A DNA stretch of 7,938 nt, taken from the NCBI GenBank assembly GCA_050742415.1, contig JBOGIF010000082.1, positions 1-7,938 on the forward strand, written 5' to 3'. The position numbers were made by a program, and so were the translations under genes. Every line of letters begins with the position of its first letter. Positions within the stretch are counted from its first letter, which is position 1. Shown one piece after another: positions 1 to 5,723 of the stretch. The notes under the pieces are model-generated. The model was not told the origin of the DNA, did no database searches, and saw nothing but the letters and a program-made list of their open reading frames with translations. The stretch comes from JBOGIF01 sp050742415 (lineage in GTDB: Bacteria; Actinomycetota; Acidimicrobiia; Acidimicrobiales; AC-14).

Positions 1-144
1 CACCACCACCACCTGGGCCCATACCGCGACCACGGCCAGGAGGATGAGCAGGCGCTCGCTGGCCCACAGCACCAGGTGGTAGAGCGGCGGGTGCACAACG
101 AAGGATGGAACTAGAGGCGATCGGCCCGTGATCGCCGGGACCAT
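1..144 (-). CDS. N-terminal part of an unidentified membrane protein, cut by the window edge
   Basis: An open frame of 48 codons starts at ATG 144-142 and stays open to the left edge, so only the N-terminus is visible. The first 20 or so residues (MVPAITGRSP...) are fairly polar. Residues about 32-48 (RLLILLAVVAVWAQVVVV) are strongly hydrophobic and look like a first membrane segment. It begins 37 bp after the permease stop on the same strand, so it may be the next gene of the exporter operon. A weak GGGA at 151-154 lies 6 nt before the ATG. A GTG at 96-94 is an alternative start but has no better ribosome site. I do not recognise the family. The call rests on the open frame, its position and the hydrophobic stretch. 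Confidence 0.45.
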   Translation of the reverse strand, partial: MVPAITGRSPLVPSFVVHPPLYHLVLWASERLLILLAVVAVWAQVVVV

Positions 145-181
145 CGGTCGTCCCGGGTGGGACGGGTGGTCAGTCCGCGGC

Positions 182-1024
182 TCAGCCTCGCTGGTAGCGG
201 CGGGCGGCCAGGGGGGCGAATACGGCGGTGAACACCACCGCCCAGAACAGGGCCCGGATGGCGAAGTAGCCGGCGCTGTGGCCGAGCACAGCCTCGGCCT
301 TGTCGCCCAGGCTGAAGGCTCGGGTGGCGTTGACCAGCTGGGTCAGCGGCTGGTTGCGACCGAAGGCCTGCATCCATCCGGGCATCGACTGCACCGGCAC
401 GAAGGCGCTCGAGACGAAGGTGAAGGGGAAGACAAGAAGGCCCATTCCCTGGGCCGCCTGGGGAGTGCCGGCGAGGATCCCCAGCCACACGAACATCCAC
501 GTGAAAGCGAAGGCCGACACCAGGCAGAGGGCCACGGCGGTCAGCAGGCCGAGGATCGAGGCCGACGTGCGAAAGCCGACCGCGAAGCCCACGACGATGG
601 TGACGGTCAGCCCGAGCCCCGCCAGCGCGGTGTCGGCCACTACCCGGCCGGACACGACGGCCAACCGGGGGACGGGGAGCGACCGGAGGCGGTCGAACAG
701 GCCTTCAGTGAGGTCGGCGGCCACGCCGGTGGCCGACCCCATGCCCGAGAAGAGCACGCCGGTGCCCACGAACCCGGGCACGAGGAAGTCCACATAGCGG
801 ATCCCACTGGTTATGGCCCCGCCGAAGACGTACCGGAAGATGAGCAGGAACATGGCGCCCTGCACGAGACCCAGGATGAATACCTGGGGCGTACGGATGT
901 TGCGCAGCACGGTCCGCCGGGCCACGCCCAGCGTGGTGGTGACCGCCCCAGCGGCGCGGGTGGGACGGGGAAGGTCGGTTCGGGGAACGCGCTCGCCGGC
1001 GATCGGCGGGGTCGTCGTAGTCAT
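182..1024 (-). CDS. ABC-2 type transporter permease, DrrB-like
   Basis: Membrane subunit of a two-gene ABC exporter; DrrB-type proteins form the channel through which the partner ATPase drives export of hydrophobic drugs or lipids. The protein has 280 residues, the usual length for the family. A polar N-terminus of about 45 residues precedes six hydrophobic segments at about 50-68, 80-98, 129-150, 158-183, 195-212 and 254-273. The family's cytoplasmic motif (FDRLRSLPVPRLAVVSGRVV, 110-129) and the motif around FVSSAFVPVQSMPGWMQAF (203-221), followed by NQPLTQLVNATRA, are both present. The ATG at 1024 has an AAAGGA at 1035-1040 with 10 nt spacing. It lies 21 bp downstream of the ATPase gene, consistent with one transcript. 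The substrate cannot be read from sequence; self-resistance or lipid export are both possible. Confidence 0.93.
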   Translation of the reverse strand: MTTTTPPIAGERVPRTDLPRPTRAAGAVTTTLGVARRTVLRNIRTPQVFILGLVQGAMFLLIFRYVFGGAITSGIRYVDFLVPGFVGTGVLFSGMGSATGVAADLTEGLFDRLRSLPVPRLAVVSGRVVADTALAGLGLTVTIVVGFAVGFRTSASILGLLTAVALCLVSAFAFTWMFVWLGILAGTPQAAQGMGLLVFPFTFVSSAFVPVQSMPGWMQAFGRNQPLTQLVNATRAFSLGDKAEAVLGHSAGYFAIRALFWAVVFTAVFAPLAARRYQRG

Positions 1025-1045
1025 GGGGGGTCGGTCCTTTCGGAT

Positions 1046-2050
1046 CTAGGCGGCGGGCCGGCGGCGCTTGCGACCGCCAGCCGCGCCAGCCCCGTCGTCG
1101 GGCGGTTCGGCCTCGGCGGGCCGGCCGGTGAGCTTGAGGAAGACCTCGTCGAGGGTGGCCCGGCGCAGCCCGATGTCGGACAGGGCGACACCGAGGGCGT
1201 CGAGCGCCCGCACCGCGTCGAGGAGCCGGGCAGAGCCCTCCTCGACCGGTACGGCCACCGAGCGGGTGGCCCGGTCGACCCGCGGCGGCTCGGCTCCGAA
1301 GGGAGCCAAGGCGGCGACGGTGCGGTCGAGGTCGGCGGCGTGGACCACGTGGGCCTGGATGACGTCGATCCCGCCCAGGGACTTGAGCTCGTCGGGCGTG
1401 CCCTCGGCGATCACGCGGCCGTGGTCGATGATGGCGATACGAGCGGCCAGCTGGTCGGCCTCGTCCAGGTACTGGGTGGTGAGCAGCACGTCGGTGCCAG
1501 ACACCACCAGGTCGCGGATGATGTCCCACAGCTCGTTGCGGCTACGGGGATCGAGGCCGGTGGTGGGCTCGTCGAGCAGCAGGAGCTCCGGGGCCCCGAC
1601 CAGGCTGGCGCCGAGGTCGAGCTTGCGCCGCATGCCTCCGGAGTACGTGCGCACCAGGCGGTCGCCGCCGTCGGCCAGGCCCAGGCGGTCCAGCACGACC
1701 TGGGCGCTGGCCTTGGCCTGGCGGGTGCCGTGGCCGAACAGCCGGCCGATCAGCTCGAGGTTCTCCCGGCCCGACATGGCGCTCTCCACGGCCGCCGACT
1801 GCCCAGCCAGGCCGATGGCCCGGCGCACCTTGGCGGGCTCCTGAAGGGCGTCGACGCCGGCGACGCTGAGCGTTCCGGAATCGGGCTTGAGGAGCGTGGC
1901 GATCATGCGGATGAAGGTCGTCTTGCCGGCGCCGTTGGGGCCGAGGACGGCCGTCACGTGGCCCCGCTCGGCCGTCAGGTCGAGGCCGGCGAGAGCCTGG
2001 GTGGTGTTGAAGCGCTTGGTGAGCCCGCGAGCTTCCACGATGGGTGTCAA
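1046..2050 (-). CDS. ABC transporter ATP-binding protein, DrrA-like
   Basis: Cytoplasmic ATPase that powers the adjacent permease. The protein has 334 residues. Walker A GPNGAGKT is at 37-44, the Q-loop Gln at 84, the signature YSGGMRRKLDLG at 136-147, Walker B LLLLDEP at 156-162 and the D-loop TTGLD at 163-167. The switch region reads TTQYLDEAD (191-199), with Gln193 where most ABC ATPases have the switch His; as I recall, this substitution is typical of the DrrA subfamily. Residues about 228-315 form the extra C-terminal domain seen in DrrA-type ATPases, ending near LRRATLDEVFLKLTG. A basic, Ala/Gly-rich tail follows. The start is TTG (2050-2048), chosen because AGGAG lies 7 nt upstream and the next residues, TPIVEARGLTKRF, are the normal beginning of the fold. 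It is preceded by the helix-turn-helix gene on the same strand. Confidence 0.95.
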   Translation of the reverse strand: MTPIVEARGLTKRFNTTQALAGLDLTAERGHVTAVLGPNGAGKTTFIRMIATLLKPDSGTLSVAGVDALQEPAKVRRAIGLAGQSAAVESAMSGRENLELIGRLFGHGTRQAKASAQVVLDRLGLADGGDRLVRTYSGGMRRKLDLGASLVGAPELLLLDEPTTGLDPRSRNELWDIIRDLVVSGTDVLLTTQYLDEADQLAARIAIIDHGRVIAEGTPDELKSLGGIDVIQAHVVHAADLDRTVAALAPFGAEPPRVDRATRSVAVPVEEGSARLLDAVRALDALGVALSDIGLRRATLDEVFLKLTGRPAEAEPPDDGAGAAGGRKRRRPAA

Positions 2051-2057
2051 TGCGGTT

Positions 2058-2062
2058 CTCCT
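2058..2062 (-). promoter_or_regulatory. Ribosome binding site deciding the TTG start of the ABC ATPase
   Basis: AGGAG on the minus strand, 7 nt before the TTG at 2050. It supports a TTG start, because no ATG or GTG gives a sensible N-terminus here. It directly abuts the tandem 8-bp repeat at 2062-2077, sharing one base with it. Confidence 0.7.
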
Positions 2063-2077
2063 GGTCCGTTGGTCCGT
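2062..2077. repeat. Perfect tandem 8-bp duplication upstream of the exporter ATPase gene
   Basis: TGGTCCGT occurs twice with no gap (2062-2069 and 2070-2077). It lies between the helix-turn-helix gene and the ATPase ribosome binding site. This could be a micro-duplication, or a pair of half-sites for a regulator acting on the exporter genes. Nothing else in the sequence distinguishes these options. Confidence 0.5.
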
Positions 2078-2139
2078 CGTAGTACTGACGGCTCGGATGC
2101 CGTCAGCTCATCGGTGGCCCAGCCGACCGCTGCGCCGGG

Positions 2140-2409
2140 CTACATAGGCGGCGGCCTCAGCGCGGAACGCACCTCCAACTTGAGCAGGATACTGCTCACG
2201 TAGTTCTTCACCGTCTTCTCGGCCAGGCGGAGCTTCTGGCCGATCTCGCGATTGGTCTCGCCTTCGGCCAGCGGGCCCAGGATCCGGTCTTCCTGAGCCG
2301 AGAGCCGGGCGAGCTTCTCGTCCACCTGAGGTGTCCCCTTGCGCAGGCGGCGCAGTTCCAGGCCCAAGGCCAGAAGGGGACTGGACAGTCTCGGGTTGGC
2401 GGGCCGCAC
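2140..2409 (-). CDS. LuxR/NarL-type helix-turn-helix protein without receiver domain, probably frameshifted near its end
   Basis: As read, it encodes 89 residues from GTG 2409. Residues 36-80 form most of a GerE/LuxR-type DNA-binding domain, LSAQEDRILGPLAEG then ETNREIGQKLRL then AEKTVKNYVSSILLKL. The AEKTVKNYV recognition-helix motif is characteristic of DevR/DosR-like response regulators. Residues 12-35 resemble the linker of such regulators, but no phospho-acceptor receiver domain precedes it, because the upstream DNA encodes the membrane protein. After KLEV the frame reads RSALRPPPM and stops. One frame over, starting near 2164, the sequence reads RAEAAAYVARRSGRLGHR and stops at 2108; that is what the last dimerisation helix of the family should look like. 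A single missing base near 2162-2170 would therefore restore a protein of about 100 residues. It may be a pseudogene, a sequencing error, or a stand-alone domain with a changed tail. The GTG lacks a clear ribosome site, and the gene begins 26 bp after the preceding gene. Its place before the exporter suggests it regulated those genes; this is inference. Confidence 0.65.
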   Translation of the reverse strand: MRPANPRLSSPLLALGLELRRLRKGTPQVDEKLARLSAQEDRILGPLAEGETNREIGQKLRLAEKTVKNYVSSILLKLEVRSALRPPPM

Positions 2410-2435
2410 ACCCAGGGAGCGACCGGGCGAAACCG

Positions 2436-2918
2436 CTAGCTCGCGACAGCGGGGGGCAGGTGGGCCTCGCCGAACAGCCGGTTCCAGCGCGCCTGGCGCT
2501 CCGGCTCGTCGAGGCGGATGAAGCCGAGGTCGTCGTCGGTATCGCGCAGGTCGTCGAAGGAGGAAGCCGCCGGGCGCCGCGCCTCTTCAAGCCGAGGGGG
2601 AGCAGTCCGTCGCTTGTCCCTGCGGGCGAAGTGCACGAGCAGCGTGAGATACCCGAGGAACGAGTTGACGAGGAAGAGGTGCACGGCCAGCAGCATGTGG
2701 AACGACGGCAGGAGGCCGAGGAACAGCGTGGCACCCATCGCCACCAGCAGGCCCCCCAGGATCTGGCGGCGGCATCGGGCCCGGGCGCCCCTGGCCGTCT
2801 CGGCCCGGCCGGTCAGGCTGCCTTCGAACTCGGCCTGCTTCCGGGCGTGGGCGCCGAGCGCGGGCGGCACCAGCACCGCCACCCATATGGCGGCCAGCAC
2901 CGCCAGCACGGAGACCAT
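2436..2918 (-). CDS. Small three-helix membrane protein, distantly GlpR/SepX-like in layout
   Basis: From ATG 2918 it encodes 160 residues. Residues 2-20 are an N-terminal membrane segment ending in LVPPAL. A basic linker follows (23-52, including RGARARCRRQ), then two more hydrophobic segments at about 53-70 and 75-97, then a charged cytoplasmic-looking tail of about 60 residues (RRDKRR..., then FDDLRDTDDDLGFIRLDEPERQARWNRLFG). One N-terminal helix ending in VPP, a basic linker, and a central RRR-preceded hairpin recall the actinobacterial GlpR/SepX division-associated membrane proteins. That is a resemblance of layout from memory, without alignment. The ATG is preferred because GAGG lies about 9 nt upstream and the hydrophobic segment starts immediately. 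An in-frame GTG at 2999 would add 27 residues with no recognisable features. Function is not established. Confidence 0.7.
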   Translation of the reverse strand: MVSVLAVLAAIWVAVLVPPALGAHARKQAEFEGSLTGRAETARGARARCRRQILGGLLVAMGATLFLGLLPSFHMLLAVHLFLVNSFLGYLTLLVHFARRDKRRTAPPRLEEARRPAASSFDDLRDTDDDLGFIRLDEPERQARWNRLFGEAHLPPAVAS

Positions 2919-3053
2919 CAACGGCGCCTCGCGCCAGCGTCCGAAGATACCGAAGGAAGGACCGCGGAGCCCCTCCAGACTCCCAGCATGGCGGCCCACC
3001 CTAGAGGAGGCCGGCTCCGAGGCGCCACCCCCTCCGGACCGGACGGGGCCCGT

Positions 3054-3197
3054 CTAGCCGGGTGCCGCGCAGGTGCAGTTGTCGGTGGCCATCTTGCAAC
3101 CGTCGCAGGCCACCCGGCCCTCGTGGTCGTCGATGTGGACGCCACGGCCACACAGCGCGCAGGACGAACGAGAGAGCAGGTCGTCGATCTTGGTCAA
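3054..3197 (-). CDS. 47-residue cysteine-rich, probably zinc-binding small protein
   Basis: The TTG at 3197-3195 has a strong AAGGAG ribosome site 7 nt upstream, giving MTKIDDLLSRSSCALCGRGV and then a second cysteine cluster. Cysteines are at 13 and 16 (CALC), 31 and 34 (CDGC), and 41 and 43 (CTC), with His21 and His26 between the pairs. Two CxxC pairs 14 residues apart are the usual layout of a zinc ribbon, so metal binding is likely. No other domain is visible. In-frame starts further upstream (to 3338) would cross the promoter region and lack a ribosome site. The gene is first in the minus-strand series and diverges from the plus-strand operon. I do not recognise a named family. A structural zinc-binding or RNA/protein-binding role is only a guess. 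Confidence 0.65.
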   Translation of the reverse strand: MTKIDDLLSRSSCALCGRGVHIDDHEGRVACDGCKMATDNCTCAAPG

Positions 3198-3204
3198 AGT
3201 ATTG

Positions 3205-3210
3205 CTCCTT
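3205..3210 (-). promoter_or_regulatory. Ribosome binding site deciding the TTG start of the 47-residue protein
   Basis: AAGGAG on the minus strand, 7 nt before the TTG at 3197. It is the strongest Shine-Dalgarno match in this part of the window and is the main reason for calling such a short gene with a TTG start. Confidence 0.65.
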
Positions 3211-3242
3211 GTGTGATGTGAGGGTTGACCCTTCTGTCGATC

Positions 3243-3248
3243 AGTATC
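3243..3248 (-). promoter_or_regulatory. Possible -10 element for the minus-strand genes
   Basis: GATACT on the minus strand, about 45 bp before the TTG start of the 47-residue gene. A partial -35 match (CTGAAG, 3266-3271) lies 17 bp upstream of it. Only half of the -35 hexamer fits the consensus, so this is weak support. Confidence 0.25.
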
Positions 3249-3276
3249 CACCAAACCCTCGGCCACTTCAGCTGAG

Positions 3277-3300
3277 GGGTTCCGACCGGCGCGGGTTCCG
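3277..3300. repeat. 8-bp direct repeat in the divergent promoter region
   Basis: GGGTTCCG occurs at 3277-3284 and again at 3293-3300, 16 bp apart start to start. It lies just upstream of the putative -10 at 3314-3319, where a regulator of the plus-strand operon could bind. The match could also be chance in GC-rich DNA. Confidence 0.35.
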
Positions 3301-3313
3301 GGACGGGGGACGC

Positions 3314-3319
3314 TATCCT
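3314..3319 (+). promoter_or_regulatory. Possible -10 element of the plus-strand operon
   Basis: TATCCT fits the actinobacterial TAnnnT -10 pattern and ends 17 bp before the ATG at 3337. Transcription would start near 3325-3327 and leave a leader of only about 10 nt without a Shine-Dalgarno sequence. That fits the near-leaderless mRNAs common in actinobacteria. No good -35 hexamer lies at the proper spacing. Confidence 0.35.
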
Positions 3320-3336
3320 TGCGTGGCCGACAAGCC

Positions 3337-3522
3337 ATGGTGAAGACCTTCCGCTGCCCCGATTGCTACGCGCGAGTCGTTGTCGAGCCTGACGACGACA
3401 GGAAGACGGCCTTGTGGCTCCACAGCCTCTCCGGGCGCTGTCGGGCCAAGCAAACGCCCAAGACGGAGAAGCCCCGTCGCAAGGAGCGGTTGGAAGCCAT
3501 GCTTGGTGAGGAGTGGGGCTGA
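3337..3522 (+). CDS. 61-residue C2HC-type small protein ahead of the penicillin-binding protein
   Basis: From ATG 3337 it encodes 61 residues. It opens with MVKTFRCPDC (Cys7 and Cys10), continues with VVVEPDD and then WLHSLSGRCRA (His29 and Cys35), and ends with a basic, charged helix-prone tail (PRRKERLEAMLGEEWG). The CPxC pair plus the His/Cys pair could make one small zinc finger. A TTG at 3319 would add six residues, but ATG is preferred because it sits just after the likely transcription start. There is no Shine-Dalgarno. Its last 10 bp overlap the start of the penicillin-binding protein gene, so it is probably co-translated with it. I do not recognise a family, and function is unknown. 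Confidence 0.7.
   Translation: MVKTFRCPDCYARVVVEPDDDRKTALWLHSLSGRCRAKQTPKTEKPRRKERLEAMLGEEWG
3508..3513 (+). promoter_or_regulatory. Purine-rich ribosome site at the overlapping start of the penicillin-binding protein
   Basis: GAGGAG ends on the first base of the GTG at 3513, too close for normal spacing to that codon. The frame has a TGA at 3507, so the start cannot be further upstream. Initiation may depend on ribosomes terminating at 3522, or may use a CTG at 3519 (5 nt spacing) or a TTG at 3549. Confidence 0.4.
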
Positions 3523-5723
3523 ACCTGCTGAGCAGGCTGGGTCGGTGGTTGTTGTTGGTGGTGGTCGGCGGTGGCGGGTTGGCGGTTGGCCTGGCCCTTC
3601 TCTCCGGCCAGGCCAGGGACTTCCTGACTGCGGGCACTGTCGGCAACGACGACCGCGCCAGTGTCCGGCTGGCGGCCCTTCCGGCCCGGTCGGTCGTTTA
3701 CGCCACCGACGGGTCGGTACTGGACCTGCTGCATGCCGAGGAGAACCGGGTCCCGATCACCCTGAGCCGGGTGCCGCCCCACGTCGTGCGCGCCGTCCTC
3801 GATGCCGAGGACGAGCGCTTCTTCGACCACGGGGCGCTCGACCCCAGGGCGCTGGGCCGGGCCGTCGTGGCCAACGTGTCGGCCGGCGAGGTATCCGAAG
3901 GCGGGTCCACGATCACCCAGCAGCTCGTCAAGACGGAGCTGCTCAGCTCCCGCCAGGACATGACTCGCAAGGTGCAGGAGGCGGCTCTGGCCATCCGTCT
4001 CGAGAACCGGATGAGCAAGCATCAGATACTCGAGCGCTACCTCAACGCCGTGTACTTCGGCAATGGTGCATACGGGCTGGAAGCGGCCGCCGAGCGCTAC
4101 TTCAACGTGGGCGTGGAGCAGCTCACCCGCGGGCAGGGGGTCCTGCTGGCCGGGCTCATCCGCAACCCGGTGTTCGCCGATCCGTTCTCGAACCCGATCG
4201 ACGCCGGCTCCCGGCGCGACGCCATCATCGAGCGCATGGTGGTGCTCGGTCGGGTGGACCGCTCCGAGGCCGACGCCCTGGAGGCTGAGCCCCTGCCCAC
4301 GCGCCCGCCCGACCTGGTGGCGCCCAGCACCAACTACTTCGCCACCGAGGTGCGTAACCGACTCCTGAACGATCCCCGTCTGGGTGCCACCGAGGCCGAG
4401 AGGTACCAGGCGGTCTTCAAGGGCGGGCTGGCGATCCACACCACCCTCGAGCCGCGCTACCAGCGGGCGGCGGAGCGCTCGATCGCCGACATCGTCCCCG
4501 ACACCAAGGGCAGGTTCACCGCCGCCCTCGTCTCGGTGGACCCGACGTCGGGAGCGGTGCGAGCGCTGGTCGGCGGGGCCGGCTTCGGCAGCAGCCAGGT
4601 GAACCTCACCGACTTCGGCCCAGGCCGCCAGACCGGCTCCTCGTTCAAGACCTTCACCCTGCTGGCGGCGCTGGAGGAGGGCTACTCGCCCGACGACCTC
4701 ATCCTGGGCAGTGCGCCCTGCCCGGTGCCCAACCCCGCCGGCACCCCCGACCCCTGGAGCCCCGACAACGTCGAGGGCCAGGCCGCCGGCGTGCTGACCC
4801 TCGCCGACGCCACGGTGCGCTCCGTGAACTGCGCCTACGCCCGGCTCGTGAAGCTGGTCGGCCCCGAGAAGGTGGTCGACATCGCCCACCGTATGGGGAT
4901 CACCAGCCCACTGCAGAGCCAGCTGTCGATCGCGCTCGGGGCCCAGGAGGTGACCCCGCTGCAGATGGCCAGCGCCTACGCCACCTTGGCCGCCGACGGT
5001 TTGCACCACTCGGCCTACCTCATCGACCGGGTGGAGGACCGCAACGGCAAGCTGATCTTCGAGAACGCCCCCAAGGCGGAGAGAGCGGTGTCCTCCGACG
5101 TGGCCCGCACCGCCACCCAGGTGCTCACCCAGGCGGTGGCCCGGGGAACCGGCCGGGCGGCATCGATCCGGCGTTGGACGGCTGCGGGCAAGACCGGCTC
5201 CACCGACAACAACGTGGATGCCTGGTTCGTCGGCTTCACGCCCAAGCTTTCGACCGCGGTCTGGATGGGCTCGCCCGCTGGCCAGGTCTCCATGTACAAC
5301 GTGGGAGGCGTGCCCAGGGTCTACGGAGGTACCTTTCCTGCCCGGATCTGGTCGGCCTACACCGCCGGGGCGCTCGCCGACCAGGCGCCGGTGTTCTTCC
5401 AGCCGCCCGAGCACGGCCCGAAAAGGTCTCCCCGCTTCCTGTTCCCGCTGATGGAGGATGTCGGCGACTTCAAGCTCCCCGACGACCAGATGGTCGTGCT
5501 CCCGGGCGGAGGCGGGGTGCTGGCCGGCGACTCCCCAGTGGAGCTGCCGAAGGGGCTTCAGGGCAAGGGCGACGATGACGACAACAGCGGCGATGAGGTC
5601 CCCCAGGTGGACGGCACCGCCGGCACCGACGACTCCGTGCCCGCCGACGATCCGGCCACCGACTCGAAGGCCAAGAAGCGCCTACGCGAGCGGTTACGCG
5701 ACTCCGACTCCAATGACGACTAG
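3513..5723 (+). CDS. Class A penicillin-binding protein (bifunctional transglycosylase/transpeptidase)
   Basis: Membrane-anchored enzyme that polymerises lipid II into glycan strands and cross-links stem peptides outside the cell membrane. The 736 residues begin with a short cytoplasmic stretch and a membrane anchor at about 12-30. The glycosyltransferase family 51 domain (about 60-250) has the catalytic motif EDERFFDHGALD (99-110; Glu99), GGSTITQQLVK (130-140), RKVQEAALA (152-160), the ERYLNAVYFGNGAYGLEAAA stretch (174-193) and RNPVFADP (217-224). The transpeptidase domain (about 335-625) has SSFK (376-379, nucleophile Ser376), SVN (437-439) and KTG (560-562). Residues about 675-736 are an Asp/Ser/Pro-rich tail with a KAKKRLRERLR patch, unlike the rest and probably disordered. 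All catalytic motifs are intact. Start is GTG 3513, since an in-frame TGA is at 3507. The gene overlaps the 61-residue gene by 10 bp and abuts the next gene. Confidence 0.97.
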   Translation: MGLNLLSRLGRWLLLVVVGGGGLAVGLALLSGQARDFLTAGTVGNDDRASVRLAALPARSVVYATDGSVLDLLHAEENRVPITLSRVPPHVVRAVLDAEDERFFDHGALDPRALGRAVVANVSAGEVSEGGSTITQQLVKTELLSSRQDMTRKVQEAALAIRLENRMSKHQILERYLNAVYFGNGAYGLEAAAERYFNVGVEQLTRGQGVLLAGLIRNPVFADPFSNPIDAGSRRDAIIERMVVLGRVDRSEADALEAEPLPTRPPDLVAPSTNYFATEVRNRLLNDPRLGATEAERYQAVFKGGLAIHTTLEPRYQRAAERSIADIVPDTKGRFTAALVSVDPTSGAVRALVGGAGFGSSQVNLTDFGPGRQTGSSFKTFTLLAALEEGYSPDDLILGSAPCPVPNPAGTPDPWSPDNVEGQAAGVLTLADATVRSVNCAYARLVKLVGPEKVVDIAHRMGITSPLQSQLSIALGAQEVTPLQMASAYATLAADGLHHSAYLIDRVEDRNGKLIFENAPKAERAVSSDVARTATQVLTQAVARGTGRAASIRRWTAAGKTGSTDNNVDAWFVGFTPKLSTAVWMGSPAGQVSMYNVGGVPRVYGGTFPARIWSAYTAGALADQAPVFFQPPEHGPKRSPRFLFPLMEDVGDFKLPDDQMVVLPGGGGVLAGDSPVELPKGLQGKGDDDDNSGDEVPQVDGTAGTDDSVPADDPATDSKAKKRLRERLRDSDSNDD

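Noticed and set aside
128..2203. 691-codon open frame on the plus strand, opposite the exporter genes
   Set aside because: It is antisense to two clear ABC transporter genes and the helix-turn-helix gene. Its translation is low-complexity (Gly/His/Glu/Arg-rich), as expected for a GC-rich shadow frame.
3042..3054. Short hairpin GACGG-GGC-CCGTC at the stop of the 47-residue gene
   Set aside because: It has only a 5-bp stem and no U-tract, with co-directional genes following. It is not convincing as a terminator.
2331..3221. 296-codon plus-strand open frame over the small membrane protein and the 47-residue gene
   Set aside because: It has no recognisable domain and a shadow-like composition, and both minus-strand genes have better starts and structure.
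3225..3250. TTGACC followed by TATCCA on the plus strand as a promoter
   Set aside because: The spacer is only 14 bp, too short for a standard sigma-70-type promoter, and it would leave a leader of about 80 nt. The TATCCT at 3314 is better placed.
3366..5414. 682-codon open frame on the minus strand, opposite the PBP
   Set aside because: It is antisense to a PBP with every catalytic motif intact. The translation is Gly/His/Arg/Val-rich without domain features.
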